Counted from the stretch's first letter, positions 41,480 to 51,066 are shown. The stretch is DNA of 64,000 nucleotides from Halopseudomonas sp002296055 (GCF_050876985.1 NZ_JBPAPP010000001.1), one strand, 5' to 3'. A program made the numbers and translations. The notes: generated from the letters alone by a model not told the origin.

Positions 41480-42706
41480 ATGGCTATCGAAATCAAAGCC
41501 CCTACATTTCCCGAGTCGGTTGCCGACGGTACTGTTGCCACCTGGCACAAGCAGCCGGGCGACGCGGTAAAACGCGACGAACTGCTGGTAGATATCGAAA
41601 CCGACAAGGTTGTGATGGAAGTACTGGCCGAAGCAGACGGTGTCATGGGTGACATCGCCAAGGCCGAAGGCGACACCGTGCTGAGTGGTGAAGTACTGGG
41701 CGTACTGAAAGACGGCGAAGCGGCCTCCGCGCCTGCTGCCAAGAAAGAAGAACCCAAGGCCGACGCCGCGCCGGCTGCCGAACAGGCCAGTGGCGACGAG
41801 CCGCTGCTGTCTCCGGCTGCGCGCAAGCTGGCCGAAGAAAACGGTCTGGCTGCCAGCGATATTTCTGGTACCGGCAAGGGCGGTCGCGTTACTAAGGAAG
41901 ACGTGCTGAACGCTATCGAAGCTAAGAAGAACGCGCCTGCTGCGCCGGCTGCCAAGCCTGCCGCCGCGGCTCCGGCTGCCGCTGTTGCGCTGGGCGAGGG
42001 TGATCGCGTTGAGAAGCGTGTACCCATGACCCGTCTGCGCGCGCGCATCGCTGAACGTCTGGTTGATGCCCAGTCCAGCATGGCCATGTTGACTACCTTC
42101 AACGAGGTCAACATGAAGCCGGTCATGGACCTGCGCAAGAAGTACAAGGACCTGTTCGAGAAGAAGCACAATGGCGTTCGCCTGGGCTTCATGTCCTTCT
42201 TCGTCAAGGCGGCGACCGAAGCGCTCAAGCGCTACCCGGCAGTCAACGCCTCGATTGACGGCAACGACATCGTCTACCACGGTTATCAGGACATCGGTGT
42301 TGCGGTATCCAGTGATCGTGGCCTGGTTGTGCCGATTCTGCGCAACACCGAGCACATGGGCCTGGCCGACATCGAAGGCACCATTGCTGATTACGGCCGC
42401 AAGGCGCGTGACGGCAAGCTGACCATGGAAGAAATGACTGGCGGCACCTTCACCATCTCCAACGGTGGTGTGTTTGGCTCGCTGGTGTCTACGCCGATCG
42501 TCAATCCGCCGCAGGCCGCTATCCTGGGTATGCACAAGATCCAGGAGCGTCCGATGGCGGTAGACGGTCAGGTTGTCATCCTGCCGATGATGTACCTGGC
42601 GCTGTCCTACGATCACCGCCTGATCGACGGCAAGGAAGCGGTCAGCTTCCTGGTTGCCATCAAGGATTTGCTGGAAGACCCGGCGCGTCTGCTGCTGGAC
42701 GTTTGA
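41480..42706 (+). CDS. sucB: 2-Oxoglutarate dehydrogenase E2, dihydrolipoyl succinyltransferase
   Basis: A 408-residue core enzyme with one lipoyl domain (residues 1-77; lipoylated lysine in VDIETDKVVMEV, Lys43), an Ala/Pro-rich linker, a peripheral subunit-binding domain (about 112-150, SPAARKLAEENGL), another Ala/Pro linker and the catalytic acyltransferase domain ending in SYDHRLIDGKEAV, which holds the catalytic histidine. It transfers succinyl from the lipoyl arm to CoA. AAGGATCGACA precedes the ATG. Confidence 0.98.
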   Translation: MAIEIKAPTFPESVADGTVATWHKQPGDAVKRDELLVDIETDKVVMEVLAEADGVMGDIAKAEGDTVLSGEVLGVLKDGEAASAPAAKKEEPKADAAPAAEQASGDEPLLSPAARKLAEENGLAASDISGTGKGGRVTKEDVLNAIEAKKNAPAAPAAKPAAAAPAAAVALGEGDRVEKRVPMTRLRARIAERLVDAQSSMAMLTTFNEVNMKPVMDLRKKYKDLFEKKHNGVRLGFMSFFVKAATEALKRYPAVNASIDGNDIVYHGYQDIGVAVSSDRGLVVPILRNTEHMGLADIEGTIADYGRKARDGKLTMEEMTGGTFTISNGGVFGSLVSTPIVNPPQAAILGMHKIQERPMAVDGQVVILPMMYLALSYDHRLIDGKEAVSFLVAIKDLLEDPARLLLDV

Positions 42707-42741
42707 TAGAACCAACGGGTTTTCGGCGGTACCTCAAGAAT

Positions 42742-42767
42742 CGCCCGGCAGCCGCAGGCGCCGGGCG
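42742..42767 (+). repeat. Hairpin between sucB and lpdG
   Basis: CGCCCGGC (42742-42749) pairs with GCCGGGCG (42760-42767) across a 10-base loop. There is no U-run. It may stabilise the sucAB message or tune read-through into lpdG. Confidence 0.5.
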
Positions 42768-42803
42768 AACGTCTGAATACTGCTGCCAACAGAGGATTTG
42801 CTC

Positions 42804-44240
42804 ATGAGTCAGAAATACGATGTGGTAGTTATCGGTGCGGGCCCCGGCGGTTATGTTGCCGCCATCCGTGCCGCGCAACTGGGCCTGAAAACTGCCTGTA
42901 TCGAGAAGTACGTCGGTAAAGATGGCAAGCAGGCACTGGGTGGCACTTGCTTGAACGTCGGTTGTATCCCGTCCAAGGCACTGCTGGACAGCAGCTGGAA
43001 GTATCACGAGGCCAAAGAAGGCTTCAAGGTCCATGGTATCGACGTCAAGGGCGTCAATATGGACGTACCGGCGATGGTCGAGCGCAAAGACAAGATCGTC
43101 AAGCAGCTCACCGGCGGCGTTGCTGCGCTGTTCAAGGCCAACGGCGTTACCAGCATTGAAGGTCACGGCAAGCTGCTGGCCGGCAAAAAGGTTGAAGTTA
43201 CTGCGCCAGACGGCAACGTAACCGTAATCGATGCCGAGAACGTTATCCTGGCTTCCGGCTCTGTGCCGATCAACATCCCGCCGGCGCCGCTGACCGATGA
43301 CATCATCGTTGATTCCACCGGCGCGCTGGAGTTCAGCACTGTACCCAAGAAGCTTGGCGTAATTGGCGCTGGCGTTATCGGCCTGGAACTGGGTTCGGTA
43401 TGGCGCCGCCTGGGCGCTGAAGTGGTTGTCTTCGAAGCCCTGGACAGCTTCCTCAGCCTGGCTGACGAGCAGGTCGCCAAAGAAGCCATGAAGACCTTCA
43501 CCAAGCAGGGTCTGCAGGTTCGCCTTGGCGCTCGCGTCACCGGCACCGAGATCAAGCGCAAGCAGGTCACTGTGTCCTTCACCGACGCCGAAGGCGAACA
43601 GCAGCTGACCTTCGACAAGCTGATTGTTGCCGTTGGCCGTCGCCCGTACACCGAGAACCTGCTGGCTTCCGACTGCGGCGTTGATCTGGACGAGCGCGGC
43701 ATGGTCTACGTTGACGACTATTGCGCTACCAGCGTGCCGGGCGTCTATGCTGTAGGTGACATGGTTCGCGGTCCGATGCTGGCCCACAAATCCTCGGAAG
43801 AGGGTGTGATGGTTGCCGAACGCATCGCTGGCCATAAAGCGGCGATGAACTACGACCTGATTCCGTCGGTTATCTACACCCACCCGGAAATCGCGTGGGT
43901 TGGCAAGAACGAGAAGCAGCTTAAGGCTGAAGGTGTTGAGTTCAACGTGGGTGTGTTCCCGTTTGCGGCCAGCGGCCGTGCCATGGCGGCAAACGACACC
44001 GGCGGTTTCGTCAAGATGATTGCCGATGCCAAGACCGACCGCGTTCTGGGTGTGCATGTGATTGGCCCGAGCGCAGCCGAACTGGTGCAGCAGGGCGCCA
44101 TTGCCATGGAATTCGGTACCAGTGCCGAAGACCTGGGCATGATGGTCTTCTCGCACCCGACGCTGTCCGAGGCAATGCATGAAGCTGCGCTGGCCGTAAA
44201 TGGTCACGCAATTCATGTCGCCAACCGCAAGAAGCGTTAA
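42804..44240 (+). CDS. lpdG: Dihydrolipoyl dehydrogenase (E3) of the 2-oxoglutarate complex
   Basis: A 478-residue flavoprotein. FAD-binding motif VIGAGPGGYVAAIRAAQLG (residues about 7-25), redox-active disulfide in GGTCLNVGCIPSKALL (about 43-58), NAD-binding GAGVIGLELGSVWRRLG and the catalytic His/Glu region HPTLSEAMHEAA near the C-terminus. It reoxidises the lipoyl groups of SucB. The ATG at 42804 has AGAGGA 7 bases upstream; a TTG two codons earlier is less likely. The position after sucAB indicates LpdG rather than the pyruvate-complex copy. Confidence 0.97.
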   Translation: MSQKYDVVVIGAGPGGYVAAIRAAQLGLKTACIEKYVGKDGKQALGGTCLNVGCIPSKALLDSSWKYHEAKEGFKVHGIDVKGVNMDVPAMVERKDKIVKQLTGGVAALFKANGVTSIEGHGKLLAGKKVEVTAPDGNVTVIDAENVILASGSVPINIPPAPLTDDIIVDSTGALEFSTVPKKLGVIGAGVIGLELGSVWRRLGAEVVVFEALDSFLSLADEQVAKEAMKTFTKQGLQVRLGARVTGTEIKRKQVTVSFTDAEGEQQLTFDKLIVAVGRRPYTENLLASDCGVDLDERGMVYVDDYCATSVPGVYAVGDMVRGPMLAHKSSEEGVMVAERIAGHKAAMNYDLIPSVIYTHPEIAWVGKNEKQLKAEGVEFNVGVFPFAASGRAMAANDTGGFVKMIADAKTDRVLGVHVIGPSAAELVQQGAIAMEFGTSAEDLGMMVFSHPTLSEAMHEAALAVNGHAIHVANRKKR

Positions 44241-44533
44241 CATAGCGTCCCATTGACCCGGCGGTCATCGTTTTGACTGTCGGGTCTGCTGTGCAAAGAA
44301 CAACTTTGACCGAGTGATCGGTCAGGCCACAACGAGGTGGCCAGCCAACTGGCCGACGGCCGTTGCCCCGAAACCATGGCACCTGCAGGGTGGTTACAAA
44401 ATGTAACCCTGCTGTGGCGTGCAGTGTTTACCATGTTCGGGCTGACAGGCTTGCGGCAGGCGGCAATGGTGGCGGGCACTCGTAGAGTGGCGGCTAGAAA
44501 GTAATTCCTACACGATCAAAACGGTAGAAACGC
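44241..44533 (+). promoter_or_regulatory. lpdG-sucC intergenic region with stacked palindromes
   Basis: No gene is visible in these 293 bp. It holds TGACCGA-GTGA-TCGGTCA (44307-44324), which looks like a TetR-type operator; GGCCAC-AACGAG-GTGGCC (44325-44342); and GGTTAC-AAAAT-GTAACC (44392-44408). The first two are directly adjacent. The arrangement could be an operator plus attenuator for sucCD. Confidence 0.5.
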
Positions 44534-45700
44534 ATGAATCTTCACGAATATCAGGGGAAGCAGCTGTTCGCTGAATACGGCCTTCCTGTCTCCAAGGGTT
44601 TTGCTGTAGACACTCCGGAAGAAGCGGCCGAGGCCTGTGAAAAGATTGGCGGCGACATGTGGGTCGTCAAGGCTCAGGTTCACGCTGGTGGCCGTGGTAA
44701 GGCCGGTGGCGTCAAACTGGTCAAGAGCAAGGAAGATGCAAAAGCCTTCGCCGAGCAGTGGCTGGGTCAGCGTCTGGTGACTTACCAGACTGACGCCAAT
44801 GGCCAGCCGGTCAGCAAGATCCTGGTTGAATCCTGCACCGACATCGCTCAAGAACTGTATCTGGGCGCTGTAGTTGATCGTTCTACTCGCCGTATCGTGT
44901 TCATGGCCTCCACCGAAGGTGGTGTTGAGATCGAGAAGGTTGCTGAAGAGACTCCCGAAAAGATCCTCAAAGCCACTATCGACCCGCTGGTTGGCCCGCA
45001 GCCGTACCAAGGCCGTGACCTGGCTTTCCAACTGGGCCTGAAAGGTGACCAGATCAAGCAGTTCACCAACATCTTCGTAGGCCTGGGCAAACTGTTTGCC
45101 GACTACGATCTGGCGCTGCTGGAAATCAACCCGCTGGTCATCAAAGAAGACGGCAACCTGCACTGCCTGGATGCCAAGATCAACATCGACGGCAACGCCA
45201 TGTACCGTCAGCCCAAGCTGCGCGCCATGCACGATCCGTCTCAGGACGATCCGCGTGAAGCCCACGCTGCCAAGTTCGAACTGAACTACGTTGCTCTGGA
45301 AGGCAACATCGGCTGCATGGTCAACGGTGCCGGTCTGGCCATGGGTACCATGGACATCGTCAACCTGCACGGCGGCAAGCCGGCCAACTTCCTGGACGTA
45401 GGCGGCGGCGCGACCAAAGAGCGCGTTACCGAAGCGTTCAAGATCATTCTGTCCGACTCCAACGTACAAGCCGTTCTGGTTAACATCTTCGGCGGTATCG
45501 TACGCTGCGACATGATTGCTGAAGGCATCATCGGCGCCGTTAAAGAAGTTGGCGTTAAAGTACCGGTTGTTGTCCGTCTGGAAGGCAACAACGCCGATCT
45601 CGGCGCCAAGGTACTGGCCGAGAGTGGCCTGAACATCATCGCTGCAACCAGTCTGACCGACGCTGCCCAGCAAGTCGTCAAGGCCGCGGAGGGTAAATAA
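44534..45700 (+). CDS. sucC: Succinyl-CoA synthetase beta subunit
   Basis: A 388-residue ATP-grasp subunit, the standard length. It begins MNLHEYQGKQLFAEYGLPV, has the nucleotide-binding QVHAGGRGKAGGVKLVKS block (residues about 44-61) and the CoA/phosphate region GGGATKERVTEAFKIIL near the end. With SucD it converts succinyl-CoA to succinate while making ATP or GTP. Its TAA overlaps the sucD ATG by one base, so the subunits are translated together. Confidence 0.98.
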   Translation: MNLHEYQGKQLFAEYGLPVSKGFAVDTPEEAAEACEKIGGDMWVVKAQVHAGGRGKAGGVKLVKSKEDAKAFAEQWLGQRLVTYQTDANGQPVSKILVESCTDIAQELYLGAVVDRSTRRIVFMASTEGGVEIEKVAEETPEKILKATIDPLVGPQPYQGRDLAFQLGLKGDQIKQFTNIFVGLGKLFADYDLALLEINPLVIKEDGNLHCLDAKINIDGNAMYRQPKLRAMHDPSQDDPREAHAAKFELNYVALEGNIGCMVNGAGLAMGTMDIVNLHGGKPANFLDVGGGATKERVTEAFKIILSDSNVQAVLVNIFGGIVRCDMIAEGIIGAVKEVGVKVPVVVRLEGNNADLGAKVLAESGLNIIAATSLTDAAQQVVKAAEGK

Positions 45701-46581
45701 TGAGCATCCTGATCAACAAAGAAACCAAGGTAATCTGTCAGGGCTTCACTGGCTCGCAGGGCACTTTCCACTCCGAGCAAGCGATTGCCTACGGCACCAA
45801 AATGGTTGGTGGCGTTACTCCGGGCAAAGGTGGCACTACTCACCTGGGCCTGCCGGTTTTCAACACCGTTGCTGAAGCGGTTGAAGCCACTGGCGCCGAA
45901 GCCAGCGTTATCTACGTTCCGGCTCCGTTCTGTAAGGATTCCATCCTGGAAGCAGCCAACGGCGGCATCAAGCTGATCGTCTGCATCACCGAAGGTATCC
46001 CGACCCTCGACATGCTGGATGCCAAGGTCAAGTGTGACGAGCTGGGCGTGCGCCTGATCGGCCCGAACTGCCCGGGCGTGATCACTCCCGGTGAGTGCAA
46101 GATCGGCATCATGCCCGGTCACATTCACCTGCCGGGCAAGGTCGGTATCGTTTCCCGTTCCGGCACCCTGACCTACGAAGCGGTCAAGCAGACCACTGAC
46201 GCTGGTTTCGGTCAGTCCACTTGCGTTGGTATCGGTGGTGACCCGATCCCGGGCTCCAACTTCATCGACATCCTGAAAATGTTCCAGGAAGACCCCAAGA
46301 CCGAAGCGATCGTTATGATCGGTGAGATTGGCGGTAGCGCTGAAGAAGAAGCAGCAGCCTTTATCAAGGCCAACGTTACCAAGCCGGTTGTCTCCTACAT
46401 CGCTGGTGTTACTGCTCCTGCAGGCAAGCGTATGGGTCACGCTGGTGCGATCATCTCCGGTGGTAAGGGTACTGCAGACGAGAAGTTTGCTGCCCTGGAA
46501 GATGCAGGCGTTAAAACTGTTCGCTCGCTGGCCGAAATCGGCGCTGCGCTGGCAGAACTGACTGGTTGGGAAATGAAGTAA
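45700..46581 (+). CDS. sucD: Succinyl-CoA synthetase alpha subunit
   Basis: A 293-residue subunit. The CoA-binding Rossmann region includes CQGFTGSQGTFHSEQAI (residues about 13-29) and the phosphorylated histidine is in GHAGAIISGGKGTADEK (about 246-262). SRSGTLTYEAVKQ is the typical middle motif. It carries the phospho-histidine that couples succinyl-CoA cleavage to nucleotide phosphorylation. A strong terminator about 25 bp after the stop ends the sdh-suc block. Confidence 0.98.
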   Translation: MSILINKETKVICQGFTGSQGTFHSEQAIAYGTKMVGGVTPGKGGTTHLGLPVFNTVAEAVEATGAEASVIYVPAPFCKDSILEAANGGIKLIVCITEGIPTLDMLDAKVKCDELGVRLIGPNCPGVITPGECKIGIMPGHIHLPGKVGIVSRSGTLTYEAVKQTTDAGFGQSTCVGIGGDPIPGSNFIDILKMFQEDPKTEAIVMIGEIGGSAEEEAAAFIKANVTKPVVSYIAGVTAPAGKRMGHAGAIISGGKGTADEKFAALEDAGVKTVRSLAEIGAALAELTGWEMK

Positions 46582-46605
46582 GCTTCATCTAACCAGTGTG
46601 CTGAC

Positions 46606-46636
46606 AAAACCCCGCCTTGGCGGGGTTTTGTTTTTT
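46606..46636 (+). terminator. Intrinsic terminator of the sdh-suc cluster
   Basis: AAAACCCCGCC (46606-46616) and GGCGGGGTTTT (46619-46629) form an almost loop-less perfect stem, followed by G and six T. Confidence 0.94.
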
Positions 46637-46648
46637 AGGGGAACGTAA

Positions 46649-48460
46649 TTGAAAAGCTTTGACCGTATCAGCAGTCTGCACATGATGGTGGGGGCGCTGC
46701 AGGCGATCCTCGCCTACGGCCTGTTTCAATCGGCGGAGCTGGAGGTCTGGCCTGCAACCCATGCAGCGGCCTACATCCCGTTATTCATGCTGATGGTCGC
46801 TCTGCCACTGGCATTCTACTGTGCGAGTGAGGCGCCGGCAGTACGGCGCTGGTTGCTCAGTCTGGGGCTAGGGCTACTGGCGACATTGATAGGCGTACAT
46901 CAAGGGCTTACCGCCGGGGTGTCGCTCTGGCAGGCGGAAGGTTATCAGGGAGGCTGGTCACCTGCTCGTAGCAGTGGCTATCTGCAGCCGGCGGTGGTGT
47001 TTGCTATTGCAGTGTTTCTGGTTGCACCCGCGCTCGCTATACTGCGTGGCCGCCCACAGAGGCCGGATTACCAACGCTGGATTGATGCTTTGCATCATAA
47101 CGGCCTGGTTCTGCTGCAAGCTGCATTGGTGCTGGGCTTGTTCTGGGGCCTGCTGTACAGCGCTGCCGGGCTGTTCGAGTTAGTGGGGCTGGCGTTTCTG
47201 GAGGACCTGATAGACCAGAGCTGGTTCAGTATTCCACTTACCACCCTGGTGTTCTCCCATGCGGTCTCTGTCGCCGTGCGGACCCGCGGCGTGGCCGACT
47301 TCCTGTCTGCCCGTGCGCGCCTGCTATGTGGCTGGCTATATCCACTGGCGGCCTTGATGGCCATCGGATTCGTGTTGAGCTGGGGCGTGCAGGGGCTGGC
47401 GGGCTTGTTTGACAGCGGCCATGCTGCGCACCTGCTGTTCTGGTTTGTGACCTTGAACCTGTTACTGATCAATTTGGCATCACGCGGCGGGGCGGAGCAG
47501 GGCGCGCAAGCCGCCTGGCTGCGCTGGCTAATGATTGCGGGCAAGTTGGCTCTGCTGCCAATGATGCTGGTGGCAGGCTATGCCTTGTGGCTGCGCCTGG
47601 CGCAGTACGGGCTTACCCCTGAACGCATCTGGGCCATGCTGGTCTGTCTGGTGCTGCTGGTCATGGCGTTGGGTGCCGCCTTGGATGCACTGAACTGCTT
47701 GCGCGGTGCTGTGGCCAACCGCTTGCTGCCAGCGAGCAATATGGGGGCAGCGCTGGTGGCGGTACTAGGTATCTCGTTATTGCTCGGTGGGCCGCTCGAT
47801 CCGCGGCGACTCAGTGTCGACAGTCAGCTAACACGACTGGAAACCCAACGTATCAGCGAGGCCGATTTCATTAACTTTCTGCGTTACCAGGGCGATGGCT
47901 ACGGCCTGGATGTGCTGACCGAGCTGGCACGCGCACCCGCATCCAGTGATGACCACACGCAGTTGCTCGCAATGCTCGCCAGAAGTGCCTTGGCGGGTGG
48001 GCGGCCGGCAACCGCTACGTTGGCAGAACAGGTGCAGGCGTTGCCGCTGTTTCCTGCCGGAGCGGCGTTGCCGCCTGGGCTCGTGCAGGCCTTTGGCCGC
48101 GAGTCGGCGCTGCTGTCTTGTAACAACAGCAACCTGGATGCCCCCGGCGCCTGCCTGATTTGGGCGTTGGACGCCTTCGCTGGCGGGCAGACAGGTTACG
48201 TACTTCTTCGTCGTGACGGCGACCACAGCATGCCGTTCGGGCGTATTTGGCTACCGGACGGACAAGGGCAGTGGGTCGTCTTTGGCGACTTGGGGAGCCC
48301 GCAGGATGAGCAGGGGTGCCCTTTGGAGCACCGCCCGGCAGCTTTGTTCGATGCGATAGTGCATAACAAGGTAGAATTCGCCGCCAAGCCGCAGCCTGAT
48401 CTGATGATCGACGGGGTGCGCATCTCAACCAACCTCTGGCGCACTGCCGACTGCCCCTGA
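46649..48460 (+). CDS. DUF4153-type multi-pass membrane protein
   Basis: A 603-residue protein. Residues about 10-390 contain around twelve hydrophobic segments; the C-terminal 200 residues (from about 395) are hydrophilic and probably soluble, with LEHRPAALFDAIV and a terminal cysteine. It resembles the DUF4153 family by layout; no function is established. The apparent start is TTG at 46649 with AGGGG 7 bases upstream; the next ATG (46684) would cut into the first helix region. It is separated from sucD by a terminator and is followed by a braB/brnQ-type gene. Confidence 0.7.
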   Translation: MKSFDRISSLHMMVGALQAILAYGLFQSAELEVWPATHAAAYIPLFMLMVALPLAFYCASEAPAVRRWLLSLGLGLLATLIGVHQGLTAGVSLWQAEGYQGGWSPARSSGYLQPAVVFAIAVFLVAPALAILRGRPQRPDYQRWIDALHHNGLVLLQAALVLGLFWGLLYSAAGLFELVGLAFLEDLIDQSWFSIPLTTLVFSHAVSVAVRTRGVADFLSARARLLCGWLYPLAALMAIGFVLSWGVQGLAGLFDSGHAAHLLFWFVTLNLLLINLASRGGAEQGAQAAWLRWLMIAGKLALLPMMLVAGYALWLRLAQYGLTPERIWAMLVCLVLLVMALGAALDALNCLRGAVANRLLPASNMGAALVAVLGISLLLGGPLDPRRLSVDSQLTRLETQRISEADFINFLRYQGDGYGLDVLTELARAPASSDDHTQLLAMLARSALAGGRPATATLAEQVQALPLFPAGAALPPGLVQAFGRESALLSCNNSNLDAPGACLIWALDAFAGGQTGYVLLRRDGDHSMPFGRIWLPDGQGQWVVFGDLGSPQDEQGCPLEHRPAALFDAIVHNKVEFAAKPQPDLMIDGVRISTNLWRTADCP

Positions 48461-48526
48461 GCCGGGCCGGCACGTGCGTTGCGCGACAGGGACGTCCGAG
48501 CTTTAGCGGACTACAACAGCAGCGTT

Positions 48527-49837
48527 ATGACAAAACAACTGACACCCATCGATATTCTTGCCCTTGGCTTTATGACCTTTGCGCTGTTTCTTGGCGCGGG
48601 CAACGTGATTTTTCCACCTGGTGCCGGGCTGGCGGCCGGGGAGCACATCTGGCCCACGGCCTTCGGCTTTCTGATTACCGCAGTCGGTCTGCCGCTCTTG
48701 ACGTTGATCGCCTTGGCACGCGTTGGCGGCGGGCTTGCACAGCTGACTTCGCCGCTAGGGCGCGCAGCGGGCGTCACGCTCAGCGTACTGGTCTATCTGG
48801 CCATCGGCCCACTCTTTGCCACGCCGCGCACGGCTGTGGTGTCCTATGAGATTGGTGTACTGGCGTTTGCCAACGATAGCTGGCAAACCCTGTTGGGCTA
48901 CTCGCTGATCTACTTTGCGGCGGTTATCTTCCTGGCGCTGAAACCCGGCCAGTTGGTAGACCGGGTCGGTAAGTACATCACGCCCGTATTGCTGTCCGGC
49001 TTGGTGCTGCTGGGCCTGGCCGCGCTGTTTTTCCCTGCTGGCGACATGCAGGCCGCCAGCGAGCAGTACCGTGATGCGCCAATGATCCAGGGTTTCCTGC
49101 AGGGCTACCTGACCATGGACACCTTGGGTGCGCTGGTGTTCGGCATTGTTATCACCACCGCCATTCGAGACCGGCGGGTGGACTCAGCGCCGTTGATTAC
49201 TCGCTACACGATCTTGGCCGCCATCATCGCCGCTGTTGGCTTGTCGTTGGTGTACCTGGCGCTGTTTTATTTGGGGTCTACGAGTGGCTCGCTGGTCGAA
49301 TCGGGCGTCAATGGGGGACAGATTTTGGCCGCCTATGTTCAGCATCGCTTCGGCACTGCCGGTAGCGCCTTGCTGGCTCTGGTGATCATTCTGGCCTGTA
49401 TGACCACGGCGGTGGGTTTGTTGACTGCCTGCGGCGAGTACTTCAGCAAGCTGCTGCCGCTTAGCTACTCGGCCGTGGTCTGGACGTTTGGTCTGTTCAG
49501 TATGCTGGTGGCAAACCAGGGTCTGGACAGTCTGATCAGCGTGTCCATCCCGGTGCTGGTGGGCCTGTATCCGCTGGCGATCGTGCTGGTCTGTGTCAGC
49601 CTGCTGGGTGCCGGTTGGGCGCGGCCACAGAATATGCTGCGCCCGGTCATGCTGGTCACGCTGATCTTTGGCGTCATTGACGGGCTAAAGGCGGCAGAGC
49701 TGATCAGCAGCGCAGGCGCCTGGCTGGATACGCTGCCGTTGGCGGATCAGAGTCTGGGCTGGCTGCTGCCAGTCGTGGTGACCTTGCTGCTGGCTATACT
49801 GGTGGAGTATCTGCGCCACGGTAGCCTGCGGCGCTAG
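48527..49837 (+). CDS. brnQ: Branched-chain amino acid carrier (BraB/BrnQ family)
   Basis: A 436-residue Na+-coupled symporter for leucine, isoleucine and valine with about 12 membrane helices. The opening LTPIDILALGFMTFALFLGA and the GNVIFPPGAG segment (residues about 24-33) are family hallmarks. Length agrees with Pseudomonas BraB, and a braB gene follows sucD in P. aeruginosa (from memory), so BraB is the more exact name. The ATG at 48527 is preceded by no strong ribosome site; an in-frame TTG at 48479 is less likely because it adds a charged leader. Confidence 0.92.
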   Translation: MTKQLTPIDILALGFMTFALFLGAGNVIFPPGAGLAAGEHIWPTAFGFLITAVGLPLLTLIALARVGGGLAQLTSPLGRAAGVTLSVLVYLAIGPLFATPRTAVVSYEIGVLAFANDSWQTLLGYSLIYFAAVIFLALKPGQLVDRVGKYITPVLLSGLVLLGLAALFFPAGDMQAASEQYRDAPMIQGFLQGYLTMDTLGALVFGIVITTAIRDRRVDSAPLITRYTILAAIIAAVGLSLVYLALFYLGSTSGSLVESGVNGGQILAAYVQHRFGTAGSALLALVIILACMTTAVGLLTACGEYFSKLLPLSYSAVVWTFGLFSMLVANQGLDSLISVSIPVLVGLYPLAIVLVCVSLLGAGWARPQNMLRPVMLVTLIFGVIDGLKAAELISSAGAWLDTLPLADQSLGWLLPVVVTLLLAILVEYLRHGSLRR

Positions 49838-49891
49838 AGCGGGGTGCAGTGCCGCCCCTTGAATTAAACCCACTCATAGTTGGGAGCGTGA

Positions 49892-50635
49892 ATGCTGTCG
49901 ATCCCGGATGCAGGAAGTGTTTGGATCAACGTACTGGCCATTAGTTGGCTGATGCTGTGCTGGATGGGCTACACCTATTATGCGTTGCGCAAGGGGCGAG
50001 ACACGGCCTGCCTGGCCAGCGTACTGCATCTGTATCGACGCGACTGGATGAACCGCCTGCTGATGCGTGAGCAGCGCATGGCTGATGCCAGTGTCATTGG
50101 TAACCTGGAGCGCAATACCTCGTTCTTTGCTTCCAGCACCTTGCTTATTCTGGCGGGTCTGATCACGGTAATGGGGGCTACTGACAAGGCAGAACTACTG
50201 TTGCGTGAGTTGCCCTTTGTCGCCAAAGTCAGCCGGGAAATCTTCGAACTCAAGCTGTTGGTGCTGATGGCGATCTTTGTATACGCCTTTTTCACCTTTT
50301 CCTGGGGGATGCGCCAGTACAACTTTGCCTCGGTGTTGCTGGGGTCAGCGCCTCTGCTGGGCGAAAAGAATGTCACCGAAGCAGAGCGTAATGCCTACGC
50401 CGAGCGTATGGCTCGGGTGCTGTCGATGGCAGGCAACGAGTTCAACCTTGGGCTACGGGCATACTATTTTGCCCTCGGTACCCTGACCTGGTTCATCAAC
50501 CCGTTGTTGTTTATCCTGACCAGCGCTGGCGTTGTGTTCGTGCTGTACCGTCGTGAATTCCATTCGGACGTGTTGCATATCATGATGTTCAGCCCTGCGC
50601 CGATACCGCCACCGCAAATGGAGAAGCTGGAATGA
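49892..50635 (+). CDS. DUF599 membrane protein
   Basis: A 247-residue membrane protein with four or five hydrophobic segments (residues about 12-32, 77-98, 125-145, 190-217). Conserved-looking motifs are RRDWMNRLLMREQRMADASV (about 49-68) and NTSFFASSTLLILAGL. It matches the DUF599 family, whose function is unknown. Its stop overlaps the start of the MAPEG-type gene by 4 bp (ATGA), so the two are likely co-translated. Confidence 0.8.
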   Translation: MLSIPDAGSVWINVLAISWLMLCWMGYTYYALRKGRDTACLASVLHLYRRDWMNRLLMREQRMADASVIGNLERNTSFFASSTLLILAGLITVMGATDKAELLLRELPFVAKVSREIFELKLLVLMAIFVYAFFTFSWGMRQYNFASVLLGSAPLLGEKNVTEAERNAYAERMARVLSMAGNEFNLGLRAYYFALGTLTWFINPLLFILTSAGVVFVLYRREFHSDVLHIMMFSPAPIPPPQMEKLE

Positions 50636-51024
50636 GTGTGCCCCTGTGGAGTTTGTTTATCGCTGCCTTGATGCTGGTGTTGACCAAAGCGCCCGTAGCC
50701 GTGGCCCAGTCGCGCTCCGGTAGTGGCTATGACAATGCACATCCGCGGGCTCAGCAGGCCGGGTTGACCGGCTGGGGTGCGCGCGCGCTGGCCTCACATC
50801 ACAATATGATTGAGGCGTTTCCGGTATTTGCCGCGGGTGTGCTGGTCGTGCTGGCGACGGGTACCTTGGGAGCGGCAGCTAATGTGCTGTGCCTGGTGTT
50901 TCTGCTGAGCCGGGTGATTTACACCGCGTTGTATCTGCTCAACCTGTCTACCCTGCGCAGCCTGGTCTGGGGCGCGGGCTTTGTTGCCAGCCTCGGGTTG
51001 ATGCTGTTGCCGTTATTGCGTTGA
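50632..51024 (+). CDS. MAPEG-family membrane protein
   Basis: A 130-residue protein with four hydrophobic helices. It has the MAPEG-type signature HHNMIEAFPVFAAGVLV (residues about 56-72) and RVIYTALYLLNLSTLRSLVW (about 95-114). MAPEG proteins include membrane glutathione transferases, but bacterial members are mostly uncharacterised. It overlaps the DUF599 gene and is followed by a strong bidirectional terminator. Confidence 0.85.
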   Translation: MSVPLWSLFIAALMLVLTKAPVAVAQSRSGSGYDNAHPRAQQAGLTGWGARALASHHNMIEAFPVFAAGVLVVLATGTLGAAANVLCLVFLLSRVIYTALYLLNLSTLRSLVWGAGFVASLGLMLLPLLR

Positions 51025-51034
51025 TCGGCAACAA

Positions 51035-51066
51035 AAAAGGGGCATGCCGTGTGGCATGCCCCTTTT
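51035..51066. terminator. Bidirectional terminator between the MAPEG gene and a lipoprotein gene
   Basis: AAAAGGGGCATGCC (51035-51048), loop GTGT, GGCATGCCCCTTTT (51053-51066): a perfect 14-bp stem with A and T ends on both sides. Confidence 0.93.

Noticed and set aside
38543..42715. A 1390-codon open frame antisense to sucA and sucB
   Set aside because: It mirrors two highly conserved TCA-cycle genes in GC-rich DNA with strong codon bias. The translation is low-complexity Val/Gln/Leu/Arg-rich with no domain and no start signals.
42660..44243. A 527-codon open frame antisense to lpdG
   Set aside because: The real gene on the plus strand has all flavoprotein motifs; the antisense product has none.
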